Origin: Oscillospiraceae bacterium
GTDB taxonomy: Bacteria; Bacillota; Clostridia; Oscillospirales; Oscillospiraceae
Reading direction: 5' to 3'
DNA length: 64,000 bases
Assembly: GCA_015068245.1 (NCBI GenBank)
Contig: SVKU01000007.1
Coordinates: 1 to 64,000, forward strand
Shown here: piece after piece, positions 15,406-22,515 of the stretch
Layout: each line of letters begins with the position of its first letter
Numbering within the stretch: position 1 is the stretch's first letter
Translations under genes and position numbers: made by a program
The notes under the pieces: model-generated
What the model saw: only the letters and a program-made list of their open reading frames with translations
What the model was told of the DNA's origin: nothing
Database searches by the model: none

Positions 15406-17556
15406 TCAGTTGGTTTCGTATTTATTTTTGCGCATCAGCAGGTAAACCAGTGCTGCCAGTGCAGCCAGTGCACATACGGTGCCGACCCCAAAGCTGCCTC
15501 CGGTAAAGAACATGCCCAGCTGATAAACTATCAGACAAACGGCATAAGCCAGAGCGCACATATAACCGATGGCCGCAAAGGTCCACTTAGGGCTGTTCAT
15601 TTCACGCTTGATGGCACCCATGGCTGCAAAACAGGGAGCGCAAAGCAGGTTGAAAACCATGAATGAGAATGCTGAAAGCTTGCTTCCGCCAAAGAATTCC
15701 TGACCGATAATGGCAAGTCCGGCAGAGTCGGCAGCGTCTACCAGCTCGAAAGCAAGATCCGAGTCGGCCATTGATGACAGAGCGCCGAATACGCCAACCA
15801 CTTCTTCCTTGGCAACAAGGCCAAGAATGGTTGCAACGGCTGCCTGCCAGCTGCCAAATCCAAGAGGTCTGAACAGTACTGCGATGAAAGAACCAATTAC
15901 GTTGAGAATGGAGTTTTCGTCGCCGTCGCCAATGTAGTGGAAACCGCCCTCCAAGGTAAGGCTGTTCAGCACCCAGATGATAACGCTGGCAGCCAGAATA
16001 ACGGTACCGGCTCTTTTGATGAAGTCGCATCCTCTGTCCCAGGTGGTGCGGAGAATGTTGGACGGTACGGGAAGATGGTAAGCGGGAAGTTCCATAACAA
16101 AGGGAGCGGGCTTGCCGGCAAATGCCTTGGTTTTCTTAAGGATAATGCCGGAAACAATGACGGCGCCAATGCCAATAAAGTAAGCTGCGGTAGCTACCCA
16201 TGCCGCACCGCCGAACAGTGCACCGGCAATAAGACCGACAATGGGCATTTTTGCGCCGCAGGGAACAAAACATGTGGTCATGATGGTCATACGGCGATCA
16301 CGTTCCTGCTCAATGGTGCGGGTGGCCATAACGCCGGGAACACCGCAGCCGGAAGCTACCAGCAGGGGAATAAAGCTCTTGCCGCTGAGACCAAATTTGC
16401 GGAACAGACGATCCATTATGAAAGCAACACGGGACATGTAACCCACGTCCTCAAGAATGGAAAGCAGCAGGAACAGTATAAGCATCTGAGGCACAAAACC
16501 GAGTACGGCGCCGACACCGCCTATGATACCGTCAGCCACCAAGCCAACCAACCAGTCAGCGCAGCCTATGCTTTCGAGGAAACTTGAAAAACCGGGTACG
16601 ATGATGCCGCCAAACAGGGTGTCATTCATGAAACCTACGGTCCAGTCGCCGATAGTGCCGATGGAAATGGTATACACTCCAAACATAACAAGTACAAAAA
16701 TCGGCAGAGCAAGGATACGGTTGGTAACGATCCTGTCGATCTTGTCGGAAGTGGACAGTCGGCCGTTGTTTTTCTTTTTGTAACTGTCTTTCAGAATGGT
16801 TGCTATGTAGTTATATCGCTCGTTGGTGATGATACTTTCGGCATCATCGTCCATAATAGCCTCAACTATTTTAATGTCCTCTTCGATGTGAGCCAGAACA
16901 TTGGCTGAAATATTCAGGTCGGCAAGAACCTTTTCGTCACGCTCGAAGATTTTGATTGCGTACCAGCGCTGCTGTTCGGCAGGCATACTGTGGATACAGG
17001 CTTCCTCAATATGAGCTATGGCGTGTTCCACTTCGCCGCTGAAGTTGTGTGCCGGTACGGGCTTGCCGCTGTGGGCGGCAACAATGGCTGCATCGGCAGC
17101 CTCCTGAATGCCTGTACCTTTCAGGGCTGAGATCTCCACCACAGGGCAGCCGAGTTTTTTTGAAAGCAGGTCGATGTCAATTTTGTCGCCCGCTTTGTTG
17201 ACAATATCCATCATGTTGATGGCAACAACAACGGGGATGCCCAACTCTTTCAGTTGAGTGGTCAGATAAAGGTTGCGTTCAAGATGTGAACCGTCAACGA
17301 TGTTGAGTATTACGTCGGGACGTTCATTAACAAGATAGTTTCGGGCAACAACTTCCTCCAGGGTATAGGGAGACAGTGAATAAATGCCCGGCAGGTCAGT
17401 TACAATAACGTCGCTGCTTTTTTTAAGCTTGCCTTCCTTTTTTTCAACGGTAACGCCGGGCCAGTTGCCAACATACTGGTTGGAACCGGTCAGAGCATTG
17501 AAAAGCGTAGTTTTGCCGCTGTTGGGGTTGCCGGCAAGGGCGATGCGCAGTTCCAT
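15406..17556 (-). CDS. feoB: Ferrous iron transporter FeoB
   Basis: 716 residues. An N-terminal G domain (GNPNSGKTTLFNAL, residues 8-21; DLPG; NMMD) is followed by a helical spacer and a polytopic membrane domain with the two Gate motifs ('ASGCGVPGVMATR', 'TCFVPCGAKMP') and a later 'CAPCFAAMGA'. It imports Fe2+ across the cytoplasmic membrane. It follows feoA by 78 nt; a dyad resembling the DtxR-type operators lies in that gap. GAAAGAGG provides the ribosome site. Iron supply suits the many Fe-S enzymes of this window. Confidence 0.96.
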   Translation of the reverse strand: MELRIALAGNPNSGKTTLFNALTGSNQYVGNWPGVTVEKKEGKLKKSSDVIVTDLPGIYSLSPYTLEEVVARNYLVNERPDVILNIVDGSHLERNLYLTTQLKELGIPVVVAINMMDIVNKAGDKIDIDLLSKKLGCPVVEISALKGTGIQEAADAAIVAAHSGKPVPAHNFSGEVEHAIAHIEEACIHSMPAEQQRWYAIKIFERDEKVLADLNISANVLAHIEEDIKIVEAIMDDDAESIITNERYNYIATILKDSYKKKNNGRLSTSDKIDRIVTNRILALPIFVLVMFGVYTISIGTIGDWTVGFMNDTLFGGIIVPGFSSFLESIGCADWLVGLVADGIIGGVGAVLGFVPQMLILFLLLSILEDVGYMSRVAFIMDRLFRKFGLSGKSFIPLLVASGCGVPGVMATRTIEQERDRRMTIMTTCFVPCGAKMPIVGLIAGALFGGAAWVATAAYFIGIGAVIVSGIILKKTKAFAGKPAPFVMELPAYHLPVPSNILRTTWDRGCDFIKRAGTVILAASVIIWVLNSLTLEGGFHYIGDGDENSILNVIGSFIAVLFRPLGFGSWQAAVATILGLVAKEEVVGVFGALSSMADSDLAFELVDAADSAGLAIIGQEFFGGSKLSAFSFMVFNLLCAPCFAAMGAIKREMNSPKWTFAAIGYMCALAYAVCLIVYQLGMFFTGGSFGVGTVCALAALAALVYLLMRKNKYETN

Positions 17557-17576
17557 AAAATTACCTCTTTCTATTC

Positions 17577-17594
17577 GGTTAGCTAAAACTAACC
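17577..17594. promoter_or_regulatory. DtxR-type dyad between feoA and feoB
   Basis: GGTTAG and CTAACC arms around a 6-nt centre (CTAAAA). It shares the TTAG/CTAA arms with the two dyads upstream of feoA, so the adjacent DtxR-family regulator may also bind here and tune feoB internally. Confidence 0.5.
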
Positions 17595-17634
17595 AATGTT
17601 CTTAAAGCAGAGCACCAAAAGGTGCCTGCGGGAA

Positions 17635-17856
17635 TTATTCAACTTCGATCATTGCGGCATCTGCCTTGCGAAGAGACAGTTCGTAACCGCGAAGATGCAG
17701 CTCCATGGGGTCTCCCAGAGGGGCCAGCTTGCGAACATAAATCTCAACACCCTTGGTGATGCCCATATCCATAATACGGCGTTTGACGGGGCCTTCGCCG
17801 TGGAGCTTTATTACTTTAACGGATTTACCGACTTTGGTTTCAGCCAGAGTATTCAT
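17635..17856 (-). CDS. feoA: Ferrous iron transport protein FeoA
   Basis: 73 residues forming an SH3-like FeoA domain ('VGKSVKVIKLHGEGPVKRRIMDMGITKGVEI...', a conserved RRxxDMGI core). It is a small cytoplasmic protein that supports FeoB. First gene of feoA-feoB-Cys-rich peptide; a GGAG ribosome site precedes the ATG. Controlled by the operators at 17884-17933. Confidence 0.95.
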   Translation of the reverse strand: MNTLAETKVGKSVKVIKLHGEGPVKRRIMDMGITKGVEIYVRKLAPLGDPMELHLRGYELSLRKADAAMIEVE

Positions 17857-17880
17857 ATATCTATCTCCTTATTGAGGTTG

Positions 17881-17933
17881 CGATTAGCATATGCTAACAT
17901 GGTGTCAAAATAAAACGGTTAGCGTCTGCTAAC
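17881..17933 (-). promoter_or_regulatory. feoA promoter overlapped by two DtxR-type operators
   Basis: Two near-identical dyads, TTAGCATATGCTAA (17884-17897) and GTTAGCGTCTGCTAAC (17918-17933), flank the minus-strand -35 TTGACA (17903-17908). A weak extended -10 (TGCTAAT) overlaps the first dyad. Binding of an iron-loaded DtxR/IdeR-like repressor would block the promoter. The regulator gene is divergent at 18076. Confidence 0.75.
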
Positions 17934-18075
17934 TACAGGTGTATAATAACAACTGCAATCATAAAAGTCAAGAGGTTTTTGGGAAAAAATGAGAAATTTT
18001 CGGAGGAGTTATAGGACTTGCAATAACGGTGAATTTGTGATAGCCTAAAATAAACCACAAAAGGGAGGTCGTCAG

Positions 18076-18441
18076 ATGCGCTTGCAGGAATCCGGTGAGA
18101 TGTATCTTGAAACCATATATGTACTGACCCAGAAAAGTCCCTATGTCCGTTCTATCGACGTTTGCGAATACATGGGATACAGCAAACCCAGCGTCAGCAG
18201 GGCTGTTGGACTTCTGAAAAACGGCGGATACATCACCGTGGATAGCGACGGTTATCTGGCACTTACAGAGGACGGCCTTTTCGTTGCAAAGAAGATTTAC
18301 GAGCGTCATACTGTGCTGACAAAGTTCCTGGTTTCTATCGGAGTGGACGAGGATACGGCTTCGGAAGATGCCTGCAGAATGGAGCACTGCATCAGCGACG
18401 TGTCCTTTGAAGCTATGAAAAAGTATATGAAGTTTGAGTAA
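18076..18441 (+). CDS. DtxR/MntR-family metal-dependent regulator
   Basis: 121 residues. An N-terminal winged helix-turn-helix ('LETIYVLTQKSPYVRSIDVCEYMGYSKPSVSRAVGLL') is followed by the dimerisation and metal domain ('RHTVLTKFLVSIGVDEDTASEDACRMEHCIS', His/Glu/Cys ligands). There is no C-terminal SH3 domain, as in MntR-type members. The adjacent feoAB genes and dyads make iron sensing the likely role, although MntR-like proteins can sense Mn2+. AGGGAGG ribosome site. Confidence 0.88.
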   Translation: MRLQESGEMYLETIYVLTQKSPYVRSIDVCEYMGYSKPSVSRAVGLLKNGGYITVDSDGYLALTEDGLFVAKKIYERHTVLTKFLVSIGVDEDTASEDACRMEHCISDVSFEAMKKYMKFE

Positions 18442-18465
18442 AAGAGCCGCATAAGCGGCTCTTTT
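18441..18465 (+). terminator. Terminator of the DtxR-type regulator gene
   Basis: GAGCCGC-ATAA-GCGGCTC with A-run upstream and T4 downstream. The same hairpin is repeated at 18675-18703. Confidence 0.85.
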
Positions 18466-18515
18466 GATATACGCTGTCATTTCAAACCTGTTACGCACGA
18501 TTTTGACTTGTTATC

Positions 18516-18582
18516 GTAGGGAACGGTCTTGACCGTTCCTGCGTTATCGATTGTCAGCGGAACGGTCAAGACCGTTCCCTAC
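18516..18582. repeat. Long inverted repeat (GTAGGGAACGG family)
   Basis: Two 24-nt arms starting GTAGGGAACGG are exact reverse complements around an 18-nt loop. Each arm contains an inner GGTC-TTGACC palindrome. Non-coding; a dispersed repeat type related to the GTAGGG-containing repeats near 20070 and 22320. Confidence 0.7.
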
Positions 18583-18674
18583 AATGTAATGCGAAAGCGC
18601 AGACAGATTTCACGGTGGGAGAGCCAAGGCAGTGGTTAGAGGACACCACTACTGCCCCCTGCCCCCTGAACCCT

Positions 18675-18703
18675 AAAAAAGAGCCGCATAAGCGGCTCTT
18701 TTT
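18675..18703. terminator. Terminator of amidohydrolase 1 (minus strand) and opposing repeat
   Basis: A6-GAGCCGC-ATAA-GCGGCTC-T5; symmetric, so usable on both strands. The amidohydrolase stop follows at 18707. The stem is the same as at 18441-18465. Confidence 0.8.
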
Positions 18704-18706
18704 GCT

Positions 18707-19993
18707 CTATCTGTCGTCTCTCAGTATAACACCCTGATTCATTACGAATACGGGTGGATCCAGTTTTTCGAAGTCTTCGTCCAGTTCGCCGGGAATGGCT
18801 ATAAGGTTTGCAAGCAGACCTTCACGGACATATCCTTCGTCGTCCAGTGCGCAGACAGCAACGGCGTTTGCCGTGCCGCAGCGGATTATCTCGCTGAGTT
18901 CAAGACCCGCATCACGGAGAGCACGCAGCTCACTGACAGGTATCTTAGCCTTTTCGTCGCTGTTCATCAGGTCGGTGCCAATAGCCACAACACCGCCGGC
19001 GTCCACAAAGCGTTTCAGATTGTCCAGAACAACCTTGCGGCGCTCAATACGTATAGCCAACAGTTCTTCATCGGTTTTTCCGGGGTTCATCATGCGATCC
19101 ATACCGTTTATCTCGGCACTGAATTCGCCCACGGTGGTTATCATAGACACGCCGCCTGCTACCATCTGAGCAATCAGGGAATCCGGCATACGGTCTGAAG
19201 GTGTATGAGCAGCTTCGCCGATACCGCCGTCTACCAGCTTCTGCAGAGCCGCAGAGGTACCGACGTGAGCGGTAGTCCACATGCCATGGCTTTTTGCCCG
19301 GTCGGTAATGGCTTTTATCTGCTCCAGGGTCATCTGGTTGCCGTTGTCGGCGATGCCGATTTTTATGCCGTCGGTGCCGGCATTGAACTGATAGGTTACA
19401 GCATCTGCAGCTTCTTCTGCAGTTTCAATTTTGATACCCCAGCCGGTGCTGGCACCCATATCCATCATTTCGGGAGGCATTCCGCCCGGACCTCCGGGAC
19501 CATCCATGCCGGGCATTCCACCCGGACCTCCGGGACCACCCGGACCTCCGGGACCTCCCGGACCGCCGGGTCCACCACCCATGTGAGCACCGGGACCCAT
19601 GCCGTAGCCGCCCTCAACGTCTATGTAACGACCGGCGGTAACAACTCTTGCGTGATTGGGAGTTTTGCAGCTCTCAAGGAATTCGAGATATGGTTCAAGC
19701 TCCAAAGATGCAAGGATACCGTCGTCCTTGCACAGGGAAACGCCCATCATAGCCAGCTTGCGAATTGAACTGTCTTCAAAGCCCTTGCGGTCGCGGGTCA
19801 CGTTGCCTGCATGGACATGGGCGTCCACAAAGCAGGGCATAAGAGTGTAGCCTTCAAGATCAATAACGGTGCAGCCTTCGGGAACAGGAATGCTTATAGC
19901 GGTTTCAACGATTTTATCTCCGTCGACCAGCACATCAAACTGAGCGTAATTAGTGTCGGCGTCCAGTATTTTGGCGTTTTTAAGCAAATACAT
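18707..19993 (-). CDS. Amidohydrolase-superfamily enzyme with GGP insert
   Basis: 428 residues. This is a metal-dependent amidohydrolase of the imidazolonepropionase/prolidase-like type: 'DAHVH' (H59, H61), 'GTDGIKIG' (candidate metal-bridging Lys), 'TTAHVGT', 'EAAHTPSDRMPD' and 'AIGTDL' (catalytic Asp). Such enzymes hydrolyse cyclic amides, esters or C-N bonds in the cytoplasm. Residues about 139-173 are an extra GGP-repeat insert ending in Met/Pro-rich sequence, placed before the Lys strand. The paralogue at 26507 has its insert elsewhere. A GAAAGGA ribosome site precedes the ATG, and a sigma-54 promoter lies 42 nt upstream (20035-20050). The substrate is unknown. Confidence 0.85.
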   Translation of the reverse strand: MYLLKNAKILDADTNYAQFDVLVDGDKIVETAISIPVPEGCTVIDLEGYTLMPCFVDAHVHAGNVTRDRKGFEDSSIRKLAMMGVSLCKDDGILASLELEPYLEFLESCKTPNHARVVTAGRYIDVEGGYGMGPGAHMGGGPGGPGGPGGPGGPGGPGGMPGMDGPGGPGGMPPEMMDMGASTGWGIKIETAEEAADAVTYQFNAGTDGIKIGIADNGNQMTLEQIKAITDRAKSHGMWTTAHVGTSAALQKLVDGGIGEAAHTPSDRMPDSLIAQMVAGGVSMITTVGEFSAEINGMDRMMNPGKTDEELLAIRIERRKVVLDNLKRFVDAGGVVAIGTDLMNSDEKAKIPVSELRALRDAGLELSEIIRCGTANAVAVCALDDEGYVREGLLANLIAIPGELDEDFEKLDPPVFVMNQGVILRDDR

Positions 19994-20034
19994 ATGTGCA
20001 GATTCCTTTCATTTTTCATATTACACAATTATAC

Positions 20035-20050
20035 AGCATTTTTTGTGCCA
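20035..20050 (-). promoter_or_regulatory. Sigma-54 promoter for amidohydrolase 1
   Basis: On the minus strand, TGGCAC-N5-ATGCT with the invariant GG and GC exactly 10 nt apart, preceded by CTATC. Position is suitable for transcription of the minus-strand gene starting at 19993. Confidence 0.75.
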
Positions 20051-20065
20051 GATAGGGTTGAAAGT

Positions 20066-20148
20066 ATTGCCGTAGGGACACCCGTCCTCGGGTGTCCTTT
20101 TTTGATTGATTTAACACCTGCGGACACTTCGGAGAAGTGTCCCTGCAA
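20066..20148. repeat. Nested hairpins between divergent sigma-54 promoters
   Basis: A GGACACCCG...CGGGTGTCC hairpin with T6 and a GGACACTTC-GGA-GAAGTGTCC hairpin lie within a GTAGGGACAC...GTGTCCCTGC outer dyad. It is non-coding and resembles the dispersed GTAGGG repeats. It lies where activator sites of the flanking promoters would be expected, so the two functions cannot be separated by eye. Confidence 0.5.
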
Positions 20149-20197
20149 ACGGAACCATCGTTTGGACCTGTGACCACAAAACACGCACAACCTTATC

Positions 20198-20213
20198 TGG
20201 CACGTAACTTGCT
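20198..20213 (+). promoter_or_regulatory. Sigma-54 promoter for beta-helix protein 1
   Basis: TGGCAC-GTAAC-TTGCT matches the -24/-12 consensus at every key base and is preceded by CTTATC. It lies 39 nt before the ATG at 20253. Confidence 0.85.
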
Positions 20214-20252
20214 GTATTTAAAACAGAAGACGACAGAAAGGAAATAAAAAAC

Positions 20253-22193
20253 ATGAAGAATCTGACTATTGCAGCAGGTGAAAGTTATATTTTTACCGAA
20301 AACGCTGCTTTTGAGAAGCTGGTCATTGGCGAGGGAGCCTCCGTTTCTGCACCTGAGGGTAAATACGCCGCCTTGACTGTGGATGGCGTTCAACTGGATC
20401 TCAAGCCGGGAGAGTACACCGGCGATGTCAAAGTAACCGTTGTGGATTATCAGCTGACACCCATTACCGGCAAGGAAGCGGGTCGTAAAGACCTTGAAGG
20501 GGCGCTGGTTCTGGACAAAGACGGTGTTGACGAATCCGTATCTGTTCTGGCAGGGTATGTGGACGGCAAAATTGAGGACGGAGCCATCAGCGGAGGCAGG
20601 CTGGTTTCCCACGGCGATTTCTTCAACGGCATAATTGCCAAGAGCGGCAAATACGTTATCAAAGACCTGACCATCGAAGGCATTGGCCACGGTGACGACG
20701 ACTTCGCAGGTCACGGTGTGGGAATAATCGCAGGCGGTGACAGCGAAATTGAGTTCGACAATCTGAAAATCTACAATCAGGGTATCCTGCGCAACGCTAT
20801 GGTGGTAGGCGGTACTGCCACCGTTACCGTCAAGAATTCCGATATCAAGGTCATGGGCGGCACCCCCGAACAGATCCAGGAAGTTACCAAAATACGTCCC
20901 AGGAAGGCACAGCAGGCCATGATTTGCGGAGGCTGGGGTACTACTCGCTGCATCAACCTGCTCAACAGCCCCACCGTGAATTTTGAAGATTCCGTTATCC
21001 AGTGCGAAAACTGGGGCGTTCTGGCAACTGATGATACTGCAGCTCCCACCGAATGGGGTCAGTATACCACTCGCATGAATGTCAAAAACTGCGAGGTCAA
21101 GATTTGCGGTGACCACGGCTACGGCACCTATGCCATCGGCGCTGCACTGACCACCTTCAAAGACAGTTATATCTTTTCTCCCGATATGGCTATGAAAATC
21201 GCCAACGAAACTGCCAAGGTAACTCTTGAAAACACCAAGGCAGAAGCAGGTCGTTTCGCAGCCATGTTCAAGTCCAATCAGGGTGGAGGCCTGTACTGCA
21301 AGGACAGCGAGTTGTATTCCGGCAGAAGCCTGATGATAATTCCCTCCTGCTATCCGGAGATTTACATGGAAAACTGCAAAATAAGAGCAGGCAACAACAC
21401 TATTATCCAGCTGTACGATTCAGACGATCCCGGCATGAACTCCGACGGTAAGGAAGTTGATAATGTCGTTCCTGTAAAGGATCCCGAACACGACGTAACA
21501 AAAGAAAACTACCACGATGTTAAGATTTTCAGCTTCGACCTGAAGGATTACTGCACCGACTGCCGTGCAACTTTCAAGGATATGGAGATCTTCGGAAACT
21601 TCTATAACTCCATTACCAATGCCCAGAAGCCTATGATGATGGGCGGTCCGCACGGCCCCGGTGGACCGGGTCAGCAAGCTGACCCATCGGGCTTTGGGCT
21701 TGCGGGCAAGGACGATGGCCCGCATTCTGCTCCGCAGAATCGCCCAAACCCGCCCGGTGGCGCACCCGGCGGCGCACCCGGTGGAGAACCTCCCAAAGGC
21801 GGCGGAATGCCGCCGATGATGGCAGCTATGAATCAGAAAAACTATCCCCAGAATCTTATTCTGACCTTTGACAATACCAAACTCAAGGGCATAATATCCG
21901 CTTCCAGAAGCAAACATGCTGTGGATAAGATAACCTCTGACACCCGTCAGGAGATATACCAGATTTACGACACTCCCTGTGAAGCTGTCAACAACGGCGT
22001 TATCGTTCGCCTGACCAACGGCAGTTCATGGACTGTCTGGGGCAGAAGCTATATCACTGCTCTGACTATCGACGAAACTTCCGGAGTTTATTCGCCCGAC
22101 GGTTCTCCCATCATTATGAAAGTTGATGGTGTGGACGTGGTTCCCGAACCCGGAAAGACCTACACCGGCAACATTCTGGTGACGGTCAGGTAA
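20253..22193 (+). CDS. Cytoplasmic right-handed beta-helix protein with Gly/Pro insert
   Basis: 646 residues without a signal peptide or membrane segment. The centre (about 80-460) has short repeats of 'VTVKNSDIKV', 'MNVKNCEVKI', 'VTLENTKAEA' and 'IYMENCKIRA' type, the rung pattern of a right-handed parallel beta-helix. An N-terminal module (about 20-68, 'LVIGEGASVSAP...LKPGEYTGDVKVTV') is echoed at the C-terminus (about 600-646), as if capping both ends. Residues about 460-527 are Gly/Pro/Met-rich; part of that stretch is encoded by palindromic repeat DNA (21668-21750). The homologue at 62083 lacks this insert. Beta-helices bind or cleave polysaccharides or serve as scaffolds; no catalytic site is recognised. 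Transcribed from a sigma-54 promoter; GAAAGGA ribosome site. Confidence 0.75.
   Translation: MKNLTIAAGESYIFTENAAFEKLVIGEGASVSAPEGKYAALTVDGVQLDLKPGEYTGDVKVTVVDYQLTPITGKEAGRKDLEGALVLDKDGVDESVSVLAGYVDGKIEDGAISGGRLVSHGDFFNGIIAKSGKYVIKDLTIEGIGHGDDDFAGHGVGIIAGGDSEIEFDNLKIYNQGILRNAMVVGGTATVTVKNSDIKVMGGTPEQIQEVTKIRPRKAQQAMICGGWGTTRCINLLNSPTVNFEDSVIQCENWGVLATDDTAAPTEWGQYTTRMNVKNCEVKICGDHGYGTYAIGAALTTFKDSYIFSPDMAMKIANETAKVTLENTKAEAGRFAAMFKSNQGGGLYCKDSELYSGRSLMIIPSCYPEIYMENCKIRAGNNTIIQLYDSDDPGMNSDGKEVDNVVPVKDPEHDVTKENYHDVKIFSFDLKDYCTDCRATFKDMEIFGNFYNSITNAQKPMMMGGPHGPGGPGQQADPSGFGLAGKDDGPHSAPQNRPNPPGGAPGGAPGGEPPKGGGMPPMMAAMNQKNYPQNLILTFDNTKLKGIISASRSKHAVDKITSDTRQEIYQIYDTPCEAVNNGVIVRLTNGSSWTVWGRSYITALTIDETSGVYSPDGSPIIMKVDGVDVVPEPGKTYTGNILVTVR
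21668..21750 (+). repeat. Intergenic-type palindromic repeat inserted inside a coding region
   Basis: GGGTCAGC-AA-GCTGACCC (21668-21685) and ATTCTGC-TCC-GCAGAAT (21724-21740) are the same style of palindrome found between genes at 954, 26341 and 45955. Here they are read in frame within the Gly/Pro-rich segment of beta-helix protein 1, encoding a Gln/Ala/Asp/Pro/Ser-rich piece that breaks the GGP pattern. Confidence 0.65.
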
Positions 22194-22216
22194 GTGTATT
22201 GAATTTGAACAAATGT

Positions 22217-22246
22217 GCAAAAGACCGCCTTCGGGCGGTCTTTTGC
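22217..22246 (+). terminator. Terminator of beta-helix protein 1
   Basis: GCAAAAGACCGCC pairs with GGCGGTCTTTTGC around a short loop; T4 lies within the 3' arm. Confidence 0.75.
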
Positions 22247-22482
22247 AGAGATTACACCGAAATCACCCACGATGTAACGTACATTGCCTGCCAATTACGC
22301 ACCGCACCATCATGTTGTACCGTAGGGGCGACGTTTCATCTCCCGTGGGCAGTCGTGAGGTTAGCTTTGCCGACCTTGACTGCCCCTACAATAAAAATCA
22401 TAACGTCAATATCTACATGGGCAGGTTGTGCCGTAACAGGCAGTCTCTACCCCCGACCGCTGCTCCCTGACCCCTGCCCCCT
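22247..22482. other. Non-coding stretch with dispersed repeats
   Basis: No gene is seen. It contains a 'GATGTAACGTA...' copy related to 984 and 54285. At 22320-22390 there is a GTAGGGGCGACG...TGCCCCTAC inverted-repeat element with an internal GTTAGC-like palindrome. A C-rich 'CCCTGACCCCTGCCCCCT' tract also found near 18655 and 26480 closes the stretch. Confidence 0.6.
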
Positions 22483-22514
22483 AAAAAAGAGCTGCCCTCC
22501 GGCAGCTCTTTTTT
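22483..22514 (-). terminator. Terminator of OYE-type reductase 1
   Basis: A6-GAGCTGCC-CTCC-GGCAGCTC-T6, symmetric, immediately before the stop codon of the minus-strand gene. Confidence 0.85.
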
Positions 22515-22515
22515 A

